Origin: CAYVUB01 sp964454675
GTDB taxonomy: Bacteria > Bacteroidota > Bacteroidia > Flavobacteriales > Flavobacteriaceae
Direction of reading: 5' to 3'
Length of the DNA: 64,000 nt
Assembly: GCA_964454675.1 (NCBI GenBank)
Contig: CAYVUB010000013.1
Span: 1 to 64,000, forward strand
The position numbers were made by a program, and so were the translations under genes. Position 1 is the first letter of the stretch; every line of letters starts with the position of its first letter. Shown here one piece after another: positions 7,904 to 15,464 of this stretch. Below the pieces are notes generated by a model. It saw only the letters and a list, made by a program, of their open reading frames with translations, searched no databases and was not told the DNA's origin.

Positions 7904-8662
7904 TTATTCACGAGATTCCTGCCTACGCAGGAATTTTTTCGTAAACTCACTCAACACTAATCTCCCGCTAATCTTCGCACGTTCTATGAGCAGTTTATCC
8001 CAATCTTCCGTGCCTTGCCAAAATACTTTTTTCATTTCCGCCATTGCTTCGGGATTATAATTACACAAATTTTCGGCGAAAGCCTGAACGGCTTCATCCA
8101 ACGCTTCTATATTTTCGTAAACCTGCATATACAAGCCTTTGCTCCTTGCCCATTCAGCATCGTAAAAAGTATTGGCATCGATAGCGATTTGCGACATACC
8201 GCTTAATCCTAATTTACGCTCCACCGCAGGGCCAACCACAAACGGACCGATACCGACATTGAGTTCGCTGAGCTTGATAGCGGCAAATTTAGTTGCCATA
8301 CAATAATCTACAGCCGATGCCAGACCGACACCACCGCCTACGGTTTTGCCCTGTATCCGCCCGATGATGAATTTCGGGCATTTGCGCATCGCGTTGATGA
8401 CGTTGGCAAATCCGCTGAAAAATGCTTCTCCGGTTTTTTCATCATTGATAGCAATTAGTTCGGTAAAGCTGGCTCCGGCGCAAAAGGTACGGTCGCCTCC
8501 GCTTTGCAGGATGATGACTTTTACCTCGTCATTTTTCCCGGCTTCAATGATGGTTTCTGCCAGTTGCGCAAGAATGTTTCCCGGCAGGCTGTTTTGTGCA
8601 GGGTGAAAGAACTCGATGGTTGCTATACTGTTTTTTATGGTTTGGGTTACGTAGGGTTGCAT
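7904..8662 (-). CDS. Enoyl-CoA hydratase/isomerase (PaaF/PaaG-like)
   Basis: A 252-residue crotonase-fold protein. It has the CoA-binding and oxyanion-hole segments of the family, GGDRTFCAGASFTEL (about residue 55) and GRIQGKTVGGGVGLASAVDYCMA (about 100-122), then ELNVGIGPFVVGP. Between paaY and paaZ it most likely acts in phenylacetyl-CoA degradation, as the ring-1,2-epoxide isomerase (PaaG) or the 2,3-dehydroadipyl-CoA hydratase (PaaF); the sequence alone does not decide. The last residues, FLRRQESRE, are encoded by the palindromic repeat at 7915-7934, so its stop codon was probably acquired with the repeat. Confidence 0.88.
   Translation of the reverse strand: MQPYVTQTIKNSIATIEFFHPAQNSLPGNILAQLAETIIEAGKNDEVKVIILQSGGDRTFCAGASFTELIAINDEKTGEAFFSGFANVINAMRKCPKFIIGRIQGKTVGGGVGLASAVDYCMATKFAAIKLSELNVGIGPFVVGPAVERKLGLSGMSQIAIDANTFYDAEWARSKGLYMQVYENIEALDEAVQAFAENLCNYNPEAMAEMKKVFWQGTEDWDKLLIERAKISGRLVLSEFTKKFLRRQESRE
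7915..7934. repeat. Palindromic repeat encoding the hydratase C-terminus
   Basis: ATTCCTGC-CTAC-GCAGGAAT, 8-bp arms around a 4-base loop. Read on the minus strand it gives the terminal FLRRQES of the enoyl-CoA hydratase, and the stop codon follows two codons later. Confidence 0.7.
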
Positions 8663-8668
8663 ATTTAT

Positions 8669-8686
8669 TTCCCGCGAAAGCGGGAA
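8669..8686. repeat. Palindromic repeat upstream of the hydratase gene
   Basis: TTCCCGC-GAAA-GCGGGAA, seven bases 5' of the start codon on the minus strand. It shares its GAAA loop and arms with the copy inside the E1 gene (4955-4976). Confidence 0.7.
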
Positions 8687-8732
8687 TCTCGTCTTTATAT
8701 CACAAATTCGTGATGGTTAAACAGTTAGTTTT

Positions 8733-9026
8733 TCAATATAAATCGTCCCAATTTGGGTTTTGTTTTTCTATTAATTGTACTTTCCACTCCCTATTCCATT
8801 TTTTCAATTGTCGTTCACGTTGATAAGCGATTTCTTTTGATTCAAAGTTTTCAAAATAAACAAGTTTATTCAGATTATATCTTGCAGAAAAAGTATTAGG
8901 GTGTGCTTTTTTCTTATGTTGATATATTCTTCTTCTCAAATCTTTGGTTACGCCAATATATAAAACTCCATTTGGCTTATTTGTGATAATATAAACACTC
9001 CAAATAGTCAAGATTTCACTTTTCAT
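8733..9026 (-). CDS. GIY-YIG nuclease family small protein (second copy)
   Basis: A 97-residue GIY-YIG protein from the start at 9024-9026 (MKSEILTIWSVYI); an upstream in-frame ATG at 9054-9056 would add ten residues. Motifs parallel the copy at 6844-7161: WSVYIITN, GVLYIGVTKDLRRRIYQHK, LVYFENF and a basic helix with RERQLKKWNREWK. The two are clearly paralogues at roughly half identity. It lies between paaZ and the hydratase gene on the same strand. A DNA-repair or mobility-related role is possible but not demonstrable from sequence. Confidence 0.82.
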   Translation of the reverse strand: MKSEILTIWSVYIITNKPNGVLYIGVTKDLRRRIYQHKKKAHPNTFSARYNLNKLVYFENFESKEIAYQRERQLKKWNREWKVQLIEKQNPNWDDLY

Positions 9027-9092
9027 AATATTTACTACCCAACATAATTCATACACTTATTTGTTACGATTTTTTATAAATCAATATCAGAT

Positions 9093-9137
9093 TCCCACTT
9101 TCGTTGTCAATATCAGATTCCCACTTTCGTGGGAATT
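9093..9137. repeat. Degenerate palindromic repeat, tandem half-sites
   Basis: ATTCCCACTTTCGT occurs twice, about 26 bases apart. The second copy completes a hairpin with GTGGGAATT; the first is a half copy. It is a relative of the ATTCCCGC/GCGGGAAT family and abuts the long inverted repeat at the paaZ 3' end. Confidence 0.55.
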
Positions 9138-9181
9138 TTGAACAATTTGGTTTGCTTACAGCAAACCAAATTGTTCAAAAT
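9135..9181. terminator. Perfect 22-bp inverted repeat spanning the paaZ stop codon
   Basis: Arms at 9135-9156 and 9160-9181 are perfectly complementary over 22 bp with a three-base loop. The paaZ stop codon (9156-9158) lies at the loop. The right arm is the coding sequence for the final residues (FEQFGLL) and the left arm is its exact inverted copy. In RNA this is a very stable hairpin without a clean T run. It could end or protect the paaZ transcript, although a ribosome reaching the stop would melt it. Confidence 0.8.
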
Positions 9182-11669
9182 GATGATTCAGATGTTTCCT
9201 TTCCACCAAATAGAACTCATAACGTGTTATATACCCAAAAACAGGATGCCTGTTCAACGCATCAGGATTTTCTTTGAAAAACTCCAGGTATTCTTCTCTG
9301 GCTTCCAACATTTTCTGTTTGGCGGTTGCCAAATCGGGATGCGTGAGGCCTTCCAATTCATCTTTTTTCATCAACGGCATTTTGTACCCTTGCGGCATCA
9401 GGTCATAATTCCAAAGCACTGCCTGTGTTTTTTCCAGATACTGTTCAGGTGTGGAAATATCAAAGTCCTGTATTTCACCCGAAGCGATTCGATAACCTTG
9501 CTCCAGATGTTCCACCATATGCTGTGGTGTCATCATTCCCCATTTGGGTTTTGAACTTTCGGTAAGTTTGCTCAAATAAGACGGAATACTTTCTGAGGTC
9601 ATTTCCACAAAAACGGTTTGCTTTTTCTGAACCATTGTCAGTACTGTGGCAACTGCAACTAACTCGTCCCTGCCTGCCGGCAAGGCAGGCTCTGCGTCAA
9701 AAACCTCTACAAACCATTTGACGATACCGCTTGGATGTTCTTTTCCGGTAACGTCGCGTTCCACTTTTTGCTTGCAAGTCAGGCGGACGTAGATCGTGTC
9801 ATTGTGGTACAACGGACGTAAAAAACGAATTTCTTCCAGTCCGTAATTTGCCGCCACGGGACCTTTGTTTGGATAAACGAACAATCCCGCTGCCGCGGAA
9901 ATAACAAAATAACCGTGAGCGGTACGTTGCTCAAAAATACTGCCGTCCAGTGAGGTGATGTCGGTGTGGGCATAAAAATGATCCCAAGTAAGATTGGCAA
10001 AATTGATAATATCGGTGTCCGTAATGGTACGTTTATGCGTTTTGAGCGACATTCCGGGTTGGATGTCTTCCCAGTGATAGGTAAACGGATGCTGTTCGGC
10101 TTCCTTGTATGCCGCGTTGGCTTGGTAAATGCCTGTAATTTCGGTTAAGGTCGTCGGTGAACCCTGAATAGCGGTACGCTGCATATAGTGCTTGATACCA
10201 CGCATTCCGCCCATTTCTTCGCCGCCGCCGGCACGTCCGGGTCCTCCGTGAACCAAAGTCGGCAGCGGTGAACCGTGCCCGGTGCTTTGTTTGGCACTTT
10301 CCCTGTTGAGCACTAAAATCCGTCCGTGATGTGATGCGGCATTGATTACAAATTCTTTGGCTATTTTATCATCGGCTGTGGCAATCGAACAAACCAGCGA
10401 ACCTTTTCCTTTATGTGTTAACTGAATGGCTTCTTCTAAATTTTTATAAGGCATAATCGTACTTACCGGGCCAAAAGCCTCTACGTCGTGCACATTGCTT
10501 TTGCCGAAAGGATTTTCTTCCAACAGCAATACCGGACTCAGGAAAGCTCCTTTCCCGGCATCAGCTCCGAGAATGTTCATATCTGTATTTTGATAAACGA
10601 TTTTAGCGGTTTTGGAAATATCCTGAACCCGTTGCTTTACCTCTTCCACTTGGTCTTTACTGACCAAAGCTCCCATCCGTACTTCTTTCAACCGCGGATC
10701 GCCTATGGTAACTTTACTCAATTGGGCAGAAAGGGCTTTTTGTACATCGTCCACTAATTTTTCGGGAACGATAATACGACGGATGGCGGTACATTTTTGA
10801 CCTGCTTTGACGGTCATTTCGTTGCGTACCTCTTTGATAAACAAATCAAATTCGGGTGTGCCGGGTACGGCATCTTCACCCAAAACCGAAGCGTTGAGCG
10901 AATCGGCTTCCATATTGAACGGTACGGCTTCGCTGATAATTCTCGGATGGCTTTTCAACATTCGTCCCGTATCGGCAGAACCGGTAAACGTAACCACGTC
11001 CTGATAATTTACGGTATCTAAAATGGTACGAGCAGACCCATTTATTAATTGCAACGCACCTTCAGGCAAAATACCCGAGGCGATAATCTCCCTGACCACG
11101 GCTTCGGTTAAAAAAGCCGTATTGGTCGCGGGCTTTACCACCGCCGGAACGCCTGCCATCCAGTTGACGGCACATTTTTCCAGCATACCCCATACCGGGA
11201 AATTAAACGCGTTGATATGAATGGCAACACCACGTTTTGGTGTCAGAATATGGTGTGCCATAAATTTTCCGCCGCGAGACAAATCGATTGGCTCGCCTTC
11301 CACGTGGTAACTTTGATTGGGAAACAATTTGCGAAGCGACGCGTTGGCAAACAGGTTGCCGAAACCGCCTTCAATATCTATCCAACTGTCGATACGGGTC
11401 GCCCCGGTACGGTAGCTGAGTTCGTAAAAGGGCTCTTTGCGTTTATTAAGGTAAAGAGCGAGCTTTTTGAGCATATTACCCCGCTCCTGAAAGGTCATTT
11501 TACGAAGCGTTTCGCCTTTATCCCTTCCGTATTGCAGGATTTTTTCAAAATCCAGCCCGGTCGTGTCGCTGTATGCGATAATCTCGCCGGTTACGGCATC
11601 AACCATCGGAACGCCTTCGCCTGTGCCGGAAGTCCATTGACCGAGAATATAGTTTTGCAGTTTGTTCAT
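9156..11669 (-). CDS. paaZ: PaaZ bifunctional aldehyde dehydrogenase/hydratase with C-terminal DinB-like domain
   Basis: The ring-opening enzyme of aerobic phenylacetate degradation: oxepin-CoA hydrolase plus oxidation of the resulting semialdehyde. Residues 1 to about 520 are an aldehyde dehydrogenase (NADP-site region FTGSADTG, catalytic cysteine in VKAGQKCTAIRR). Residues about 530-680 are a MaoC-type hydratase (NFANLTWDHFYAHTD). The last ~150 residues (WGMMTPQHMVEHLEQGYRIASGE ... ERKHLNHHFEQFG) look like a DUF1569/DinB-type domain, making 837 residues against about 680 for E. coli PaaZ. A LPAG-encoding palindromic repeat at 9670-9690 sits near the hydratase end. It follows a UDG-like gene by four bases. 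Confidence 0.93.
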   Translation of the reverse strand: MNKLQNYILGQWTSGTGEGVPMVDAVTGEIIAYSDTTGLDFEKILQYGRDKGETLRKMTFQERGNMLKKLALYLNKRKEPFYELSYRTGATRIDSWIDIEGGFGNLFANASLRKLFPNQSYHVEGEPIDLSRGGKFMAHHILTPKRGVAIHINAFNFPVWGMLEKCAVNWMAGVPAVVKPATNTAFLTEAVVREIIASGILPEGALQLINGSARTILDTVNYQDVVTFTGSADTGRMLKSHPRIISEAVPFNMEADSLNASVLGEDAVPGTPEFDLFIKEVRNEMTVKAGQKCTAIRRIIVPEKLVDDVQKALSAQLSKVTIGDPRLKEVRMGALVSKDQVEEVKQRVQDISKTAKIVYQNTDMNILGADAGKGAFLSPVLLLEENPFGKSNVHDVEAFGPVSTIMPYKNLEEAIQLTHKGKGSLVCSIATADDKIAKEFVINAASHHGRILVLNRESAKQSTGHGSPLPTLVHGGPGRAGGGEEMGGMRGIKHYMQRTAIQGSPTTLTEITGIYQANAAYKEAEQHPFTYHWEDIQPGMSLKTHKRTITDTDIINFANLTWDHFYAHTDITSLDGSIFEQRTAHGYFVISAAAGLFVYPNKGPVAANYGLEEIRFLRPLYHNDTIYVRLTCKQKVERDVTGKEHPSGIVKWFVEVFDAEPALPAGRDELVAVATVLTMVQKKQTVFVEMTSESIPSYLSKLTESSKPKWGMMTPQHMVEHLEQGYRIASGEIQDFDISTPEQYLEKTQAVLWNYDLMPQGYKMPLMKKDELEGLTHPDLATAKQKMLEAREEYLEFFKENPDALNRHPVFGYITRYEFYLVERKHLNHHFEQFGLL
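9670..9690. repeat. CTGCC/GGCAG palindromic repeat inside paaZ
   Basis: The 19-base core CTGCCTGCCGGCAAGGCAG is found again, in the opposite orientation, in the N-terminal metH gene (22722-22740). Here it is read in frame as EPALPAGRDE, in a loop between two beta strands of the hydratase domain. Confidence 0.8.
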
Positions 11670-11673
11670 AAAG

Positions 11674-12369
11674 CTATTCTGTTATTTTTAATTTTCTCTC
11701 TATTATTATTTCAGAAATTATATTAGCACATTCATCCGTGTTTTGATTCCTGTTATATCCAACAAATTCAGTCGATTTGTAGAAATGATATCCAAAATGA
11801 TAACGATCGCTCCAACTTCTATTGTATGTTCCGTATCCTTTTATTATTAATTTTTCCCACGTAGTTTTACCTTCTACCAAAACCAATTTCGGTTGCATTA
11901 TATCTATTATTTCGAACATTCGTTTGTGCATTTCATCACGATAAGAATGCCAACTTTTTGTTGAATCAAAACAGTTTTCTAAAGTCTTACCGTCTTCAGA
12001 GATTAAATGATATAGATTTAGTTTTGTACAATTATTTTTATACATCGAAATTATCTGCTCTGGATTCAATTTTGCCTTACTAAATATTTTCGTAGTCTTT
12101 TCTGCTAAATGATATCGATACCCTCCTCCAAGCTCCAAATATGACATTGGATTACCATCTTTTTCACAAGTTTCAAAACAATCATATTTTATGTCATTTC
12201 CAGATTTTCCAGGATTATAACCAACAATCAGTATCTCAGATTCAGAGTTTAACCTCCCGTCAATAGTATAGTAACCGAAACATAAATCCTTATTGACAAC
12301 TTCATGTGTACTTTGGTTTAATTTTAAAACCTTTTGTTTCCAGTTTTCTAACATTTCGAAATTGCTCAT
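11674..12369 (-). CDS. Uracil-DNA-glycosylase-superfamily-like protein
   Basis: A 231-residue protein from the start at 12367-12369 (MSNFEMLENWKQK); longer readings run into the paaJ 3' end and a dispersed repeat and are unlikely. The segment SEILIVGYNPGKSGND has the shape of the UDG-superfamily motif 1 (hydrophobic strand, then G-x-N-P-G). A later hydrophobic strand, PKLVLVEGKTTWEKL, may correspond to the strand before a C-terminal motif. The classical catalytic Asp/His pattern is not clear, so the activity is uncertain. It lies between paaJ and paaZ, four bases upstream of paaZ, but has no evident role in that pathway and may be an insertion. Confidence 0.55.
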   Translation of the reverse strand: MSNFEMLENWKQKVLKLNQSTHEVVNKDLCFGYYTIDGRLNSESEILIVGYNPGKSGNDIKYDCFETCEKDGNPMSYLELGGGYRYHLAEKTTKIFSKAKLNPEQIISMYKNNCTKLNLYHLISEDGKTLENCFDSTKSWHSYRDEMHKRMFEIIDIMQPKLVLVEGKTTWEKLIIKGYGTYNRSWSDRYHFGYHFYKSTEFVGYNRNQNTDECANIISEIIIERKLKITE

Positions 12370-12394
12370 AGTTCTTCTTAATTTAACTTCAATT

Positions 12395-12420
12395 GAGACC
12401 TCTCGACTGCGCTCGAAGCG
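12395..12420. repeat. Dispersed repeat of the CTCGACTGCGCTCGAAG type
   Basis: A palindromic sequence (TCTCGACTGCGCTCGAAG and flanks) of a kind often seen between flavobacterial genes. It lies in the gap between the paaJ stop codon (12429) and the UDG-like start (12369), within the 5' region of the latter's message. Confidence 0.6.
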
Positions 12421-12428
12421 ATATTCTT

Positions 12429-13661
12429 TTATAAATTTACATTTTCTATAACGCAAGCATATCCTTGTCCCACACCTATACACATCGTAATCAACGCATA
12501 TTTTTTTCCTGTCAAAGACAGCTCTAACGCCGCCGAATAACAGATTCTCGCTCCGGTAACGCCCAGCGGATGACCAATGGCAATAGCACCACCATTCGGG
12601 TTTAAACGGGCATCGTTATCTTTTAACCCCCAAGCTCTTGTACATGCCAAAGCCTGAGCCGCAAAGGCTTCGTTGAGTTCGATAACATCCATATCGTCCA
12701 TGGTCAATCCGGCTTTTGCAAGGGCTTTATTTGCCGCTTCTACCGGACCAATACCCATAATACGAGGTTCAACACCTACTACCGCCGAACTCACAATTCT
12801 TGCCAAAGGTTTTAATCCGTAGTTTTTAACAGCATTGTCTGAAGCAATAATCACGGCTGCCGCACCATCATTTAATCCTGAAGAATTTCCTGCCGTGACG
12901 CTTCCGCCTTCGGGTTTGAAGGCTGTTCGTAATTTGGACAAAACTTCTAAACTTGTATTTGGTTTGATGAATTCGTCCTGGTCAAAAATGACAGGTTCTC
13001 CCCCGCCTGTCGGTCGGGCAGGTTTTCTTTGCGGAATTTCCACCGGAACGATTTCTTTTGCCAATCTTCCGTTTTGTTGCGCTTTTGTGGCTTTCATCTG
13101 GCTCCATAGAGCGAATTTATCCTGATCTTCACGTGAAATGGTATATTTTTCAACCAAATTCTCGGCCGTATTTCCCATGCCGTCGGTACCGTACATTTTG
13201 TGCATCTTCGGATTTATAAAACGCCAGCCAAAACTGGAATCGTACATTTTGGCATCAGTACCAAAAGCACTTGACGGTTTTGCAACCACATACGGTCCAC
13301 GGGTCATATTTTCTACGCCACCGGCAATAAACACATCGCCATCGCCGGCTTTGATTGCCCTGCCGGCATGTATCACCGCCGATAATCCCGAACTGCACAA
13401 CCTGTTTACGGTTTCGCCGGGAACCGTAACCGGTAATCCTGCCAGCAGCGAAGCCATTCGTGCTACATTGCGGTTATCTTCACCTGCCTGATTTGCACAA
13501 CCTAAAATAACATCATCATAAGCGTCTTTGGGAATATTCGGGTTTTTGTTGACCAGCGCTTCAATGACTAATGCCGCCAAATCGTCTGTACGTACTGCCG
13601 ATAATGTTCCTTGATAACTGCCTATGGGTGTCCGTAATCCGTCTATAATGTATGCTTCCAT
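12429..13661 (-). CDS. paaJ: Acetyl-CoA acyltransferase (3-oxoadipyl-CoA thiolase type)
   Basis: A 410-residue thiolase. Visible catalytic parts are the nucleophilic cysteine in VNRLCSSGLSAVIHAGRAI (about residue 90), the histidine in GGAIAIGHPLGVTGARI (about 364) and the second cysteine in ALITMCIGVGQG (about 394). Adjacency to paaZ and the resemblance to PcaF/PaaJ thiolases (EAYIIDGLRTPIGSYQG) point to cleavage of 3-oxoadipyl-CoA and 3-oxo-5,6-dehydrosuberyl-CoA in phenylacetate degradation. The loop residues KPARPTGGGEP are encoded by a CTGCC-type palindromic repeat at about 13003-13022, an insertion relative to typical thiolases. Confidence 0.92.
   Translation of the reverse strand: MEAYIIDGLRTPIGSYQGTLSAVRTDDLAALVIEALVNKNPNIPKDAYDDVILGCANQAGEDNRNVARMASLLAGLPVTVPGETVNRLCSSGLSAVIHAGRAIKAGDGDVFIAGGVENMTRGPYVVAKPSSAFGTDAKMYDSSFGWRFINPKMHKMYGTDGMGNTAENLVEKYTISREDQDKFALWSQMKATKAQQNGRLAKEIVPVEIPQRKPARPTGGGEPVIFDQDEFIKPNTSLEVLSKLRTAFKPEGGSVTAGNSSGLNDGAAAVIIASDNAVKNYGLKPLARIVSSAVVGVEPRIMGIGPVEAANKALAKAGLTMDDMDVIELNEAFAAQALACTRAWGLKDNDARLNPNGGAIAIGHPLGVTGARICYSAALELSLTGKKYALITMCIGVGQGYACVIENVNL
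13003..13022. repeat. CTGCC/GGCAG-type palindromic repeat inside paaJ
   Basis: CCGCCTGTCGGTCGGGCAGG is a diverged member of the same palindrome group as the copies in paaZ and metH. It is translated in frame as ARPTGG within a surface loop of the thiolase. Confidence 0.6.
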
Positions 13662-13751
13662 ATAACTATTTTTGATTTACGATTTACAATTTACGGTTTT
13701 TGAGTTGTCTTAAATCTGTAATCTAAATCTACATTTTTTATGTTCAATCTA

Positions 13752-14612
13752 TTAGTTTAATATTGCCGAAAAGGTATCATGCTGCCTTATATCGCCAGAT
13801 TGGTAGCCTTTCATAAACCATTCTATACGCTGTTCGGACGTTCCATGTGTAAACGAATCGGGAACTACATGACCCTGCATACGTTTTTGGATAGCATCAT
13901 CACCCACGGCATTGGCGGCACTCAAAGCTTCTTCTATATCGCCAGCTTCCAGATATTTTTTGTTGTGATGCGCCCAAACGCCTGCATAAAAATCGGCTTG
14001 AAGCTCTAATGCTACCGACAGTCTGTTGGCTTCTTTTTCACTGCGTTGCTGTTGCAATTGCCTTACTTTGCCTGATGTTCCCAAAAGTGTTTGTATGTGA
14101 TGCCCTACTTCGTGAGCCGTAACATACGCTATGGCAAAATCGCCTCCTTTAGCCCCAAAACGTGTTTTTAATTCTTCAAAAAATGTTAAATCCATATATA
14201 CTTTATGGTCACCCGGGCAATAAAACGGCCCTGACGCCGAACTGGCACCGCCACATGCTGTTTGAACGGCACCAGCAAACAATACCATTTTTGGCTCTTT
14301 ATAAGCACCTAAATTATGTTCGGCAAATATGCGGTTCCAGATATCTTCTGTATCGGCAAAAACGGTGGCGACATACTCACCTAATTCCTGTTCTGCTGCT
14401 GTAAGCTGCCTTTGTTCTACTTGTTGTGCTTGCTGATTTTGATTAAGCTGCTCTAAAACCGGTGCTAAATTTTGAGCTGTTTCGCCACCAAAAAGCTGCA
14501 ACAAAACGATAATAATACCAATAACGCCACCACCAGCAACTACTTTACCGCCTGTACTCATGCCTCGACGGTCTTCTACATTACTACTTTGTCTGCGACC
14601 TTTCCATTTCAT
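13752..14612 (-). CDS. Neutral zinc metallopeptidase (YpfJ family)
   Basis: A 286-residue membrane-anchored protein. It starts with a basic segment (MKWKGRRQSSNVEDRRG), followed by one transmembrane helix (about 24-43), a Gln-rich stretch and a zinc-peptidase-like domain with the HEVGHH motif (about residue 167). GAVQTACGGASSASGPFYCPGD is a hallmark stretch of the YpfJ/KPN_02809 family, and FAIAYVTAHEVGHHIQ is another. Orthologues are about 280-290 residues and their substrates are unknown. It is upstream of paaJ on the same strand with a 90-base gap, so cotranscription is possible but not clear. Confidence 0.92.
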   Translation of the reverse strand: MKWKGRRQSSNVEDRRGMSTGGKVVAGGGVIGIIIVLLQLFGGETAQNLAPVLEQLNQNQQAQQVEQRQLTAAEQELGEYVATVFADTEDIWNRIFAEHNLGAYKEPKMVLFAGAVQTACGGASSASGPFYCPGDHKVYMDLTFFEELKTRFGAKGGDFAIAYVTAHEVGHHIQTLLGTSGKVRQLQQQRSEKEANRLSVALELQADFYAGVWAHHNKKYLEAGDIEEALSAANAVGDDAIQKRMQGHVVPDSFTHGTSEQRIEWFMKGYQSGDIRQHDTFSAILN

Positions 14613-14714
14613 GATTTTGATGTTTTTAGTTTAATCTTATTAAGGATTATAAATGTCTTAAAAAAATTTGATTAACGATTAATGATTGTAAATTTTTGAT
14701 TGCTTTTTTGAACT

Positions 14715-15464
14715 TTATTCAAAAATAAGCCGTCCCGTATAAAAAGCCTGTACGTTCACAACATCGGGCTGGTTTACAGAAATCACATCGCCGGTACTGC
14801 GTATTTCGCCGGTTAATGACAATTGCGGATTGATAATCATATCATTACTGCTGCGTTGATAAATTTTAATATTTTCAGCTATCAAATTGGCACCTTCAAA
14901 GCGTGAATCTCCAGAATAAAACCCTATAAACACATCTATTACATTACCGCTAATATAGGCTGTTGACAGGTTATTAAAAACCACTCGCAGTTCGTTGGTA
15001 TTAACTTCCAGATTAAAATCACCAATAGTAGAATACAATCCTTCATTTCCAAAATTCTCTGAAAGCAACGAAAGTTCCGGATAGTTTAAAACACCGTTGC
15101 TGCTTACCTTAAAATTTGAACTATTGCGGATTTCGGTAATGTTCGGCGAACTCACAAATACTTTGGTCACACCATAATCCCTGACAATATTGCAGCCGTT
15201 ATCGTCTTTTAAAATCAATCGGCCGTCCACTACACTAACCTTCACATCGCTTAGCAAATATTCGCCAGTTTGCACAATGACTTTTTGGGTTGGCGCATCG
15301 GTAACTACCAATTCCACACCTTCAAAAATGGTGATTTTATCAAACACATCTACTACAAATTCCTGTTCAATAATATCACCCGTATTTTGAAAACAATCAT
15401 GTGCGCTATCGTTATTACAGTTTAACAACAAACAACAAACAACTAAACAAATTACATATCTCAT
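14715..15464 (-). CDS. Head-GIN (DUF2807) domain lipoprotein
   Basis: A 249-residue predicted lipoprotein (MRYVICLVVCCLLLNCNN, cysteine about residue 16). The body is a repetitive beta-rich head-GIN/DUF2807 domain: DVFDKITIFEGVELVVTD is the typical opening strand pair and is followed by repeating short strands with N-x-S/T turns. Such proteins probably form beta-solenoids on the cell surface or in the periplasm of Bacteroidota; no activity is established. Its start overlaps the stop of the PagL-like gene by four bases (ATGA), indicating translational coupling. Confidence 0.85.
   Translation of the reverse strand: MRYVICLVVCCLLLNCNNDSAHDCFQNTGDIIEQEFVVDVFDKITIFEGVELVVTDAPTQKVIVQTGEYLLSDVKVSVVDGRLILKDDNGCNIVRDYGVTKVFVSSPNITEIRNSSNFKVSSNGVLNYPELSLLSENFGNEGLYSTIGDFNLEVNTNELRVVFNNLSTAYISGNVIDVFIGFYSGDSRFEGANLIAENIKIYQRSSNDMIINPQLSLTGEIRSTGDVISVNQPDVVNVQAFYTGRLIFE

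Noticed and set aside
12370..12483. Longer N-terminus for the UDG-like protein starting at 12483
   Set aside because: It overlaps the paaJ 3' end and is encoded by a dispersed repeat (residues FERSREV), a known source of false extensions in flavobacterial annotations.
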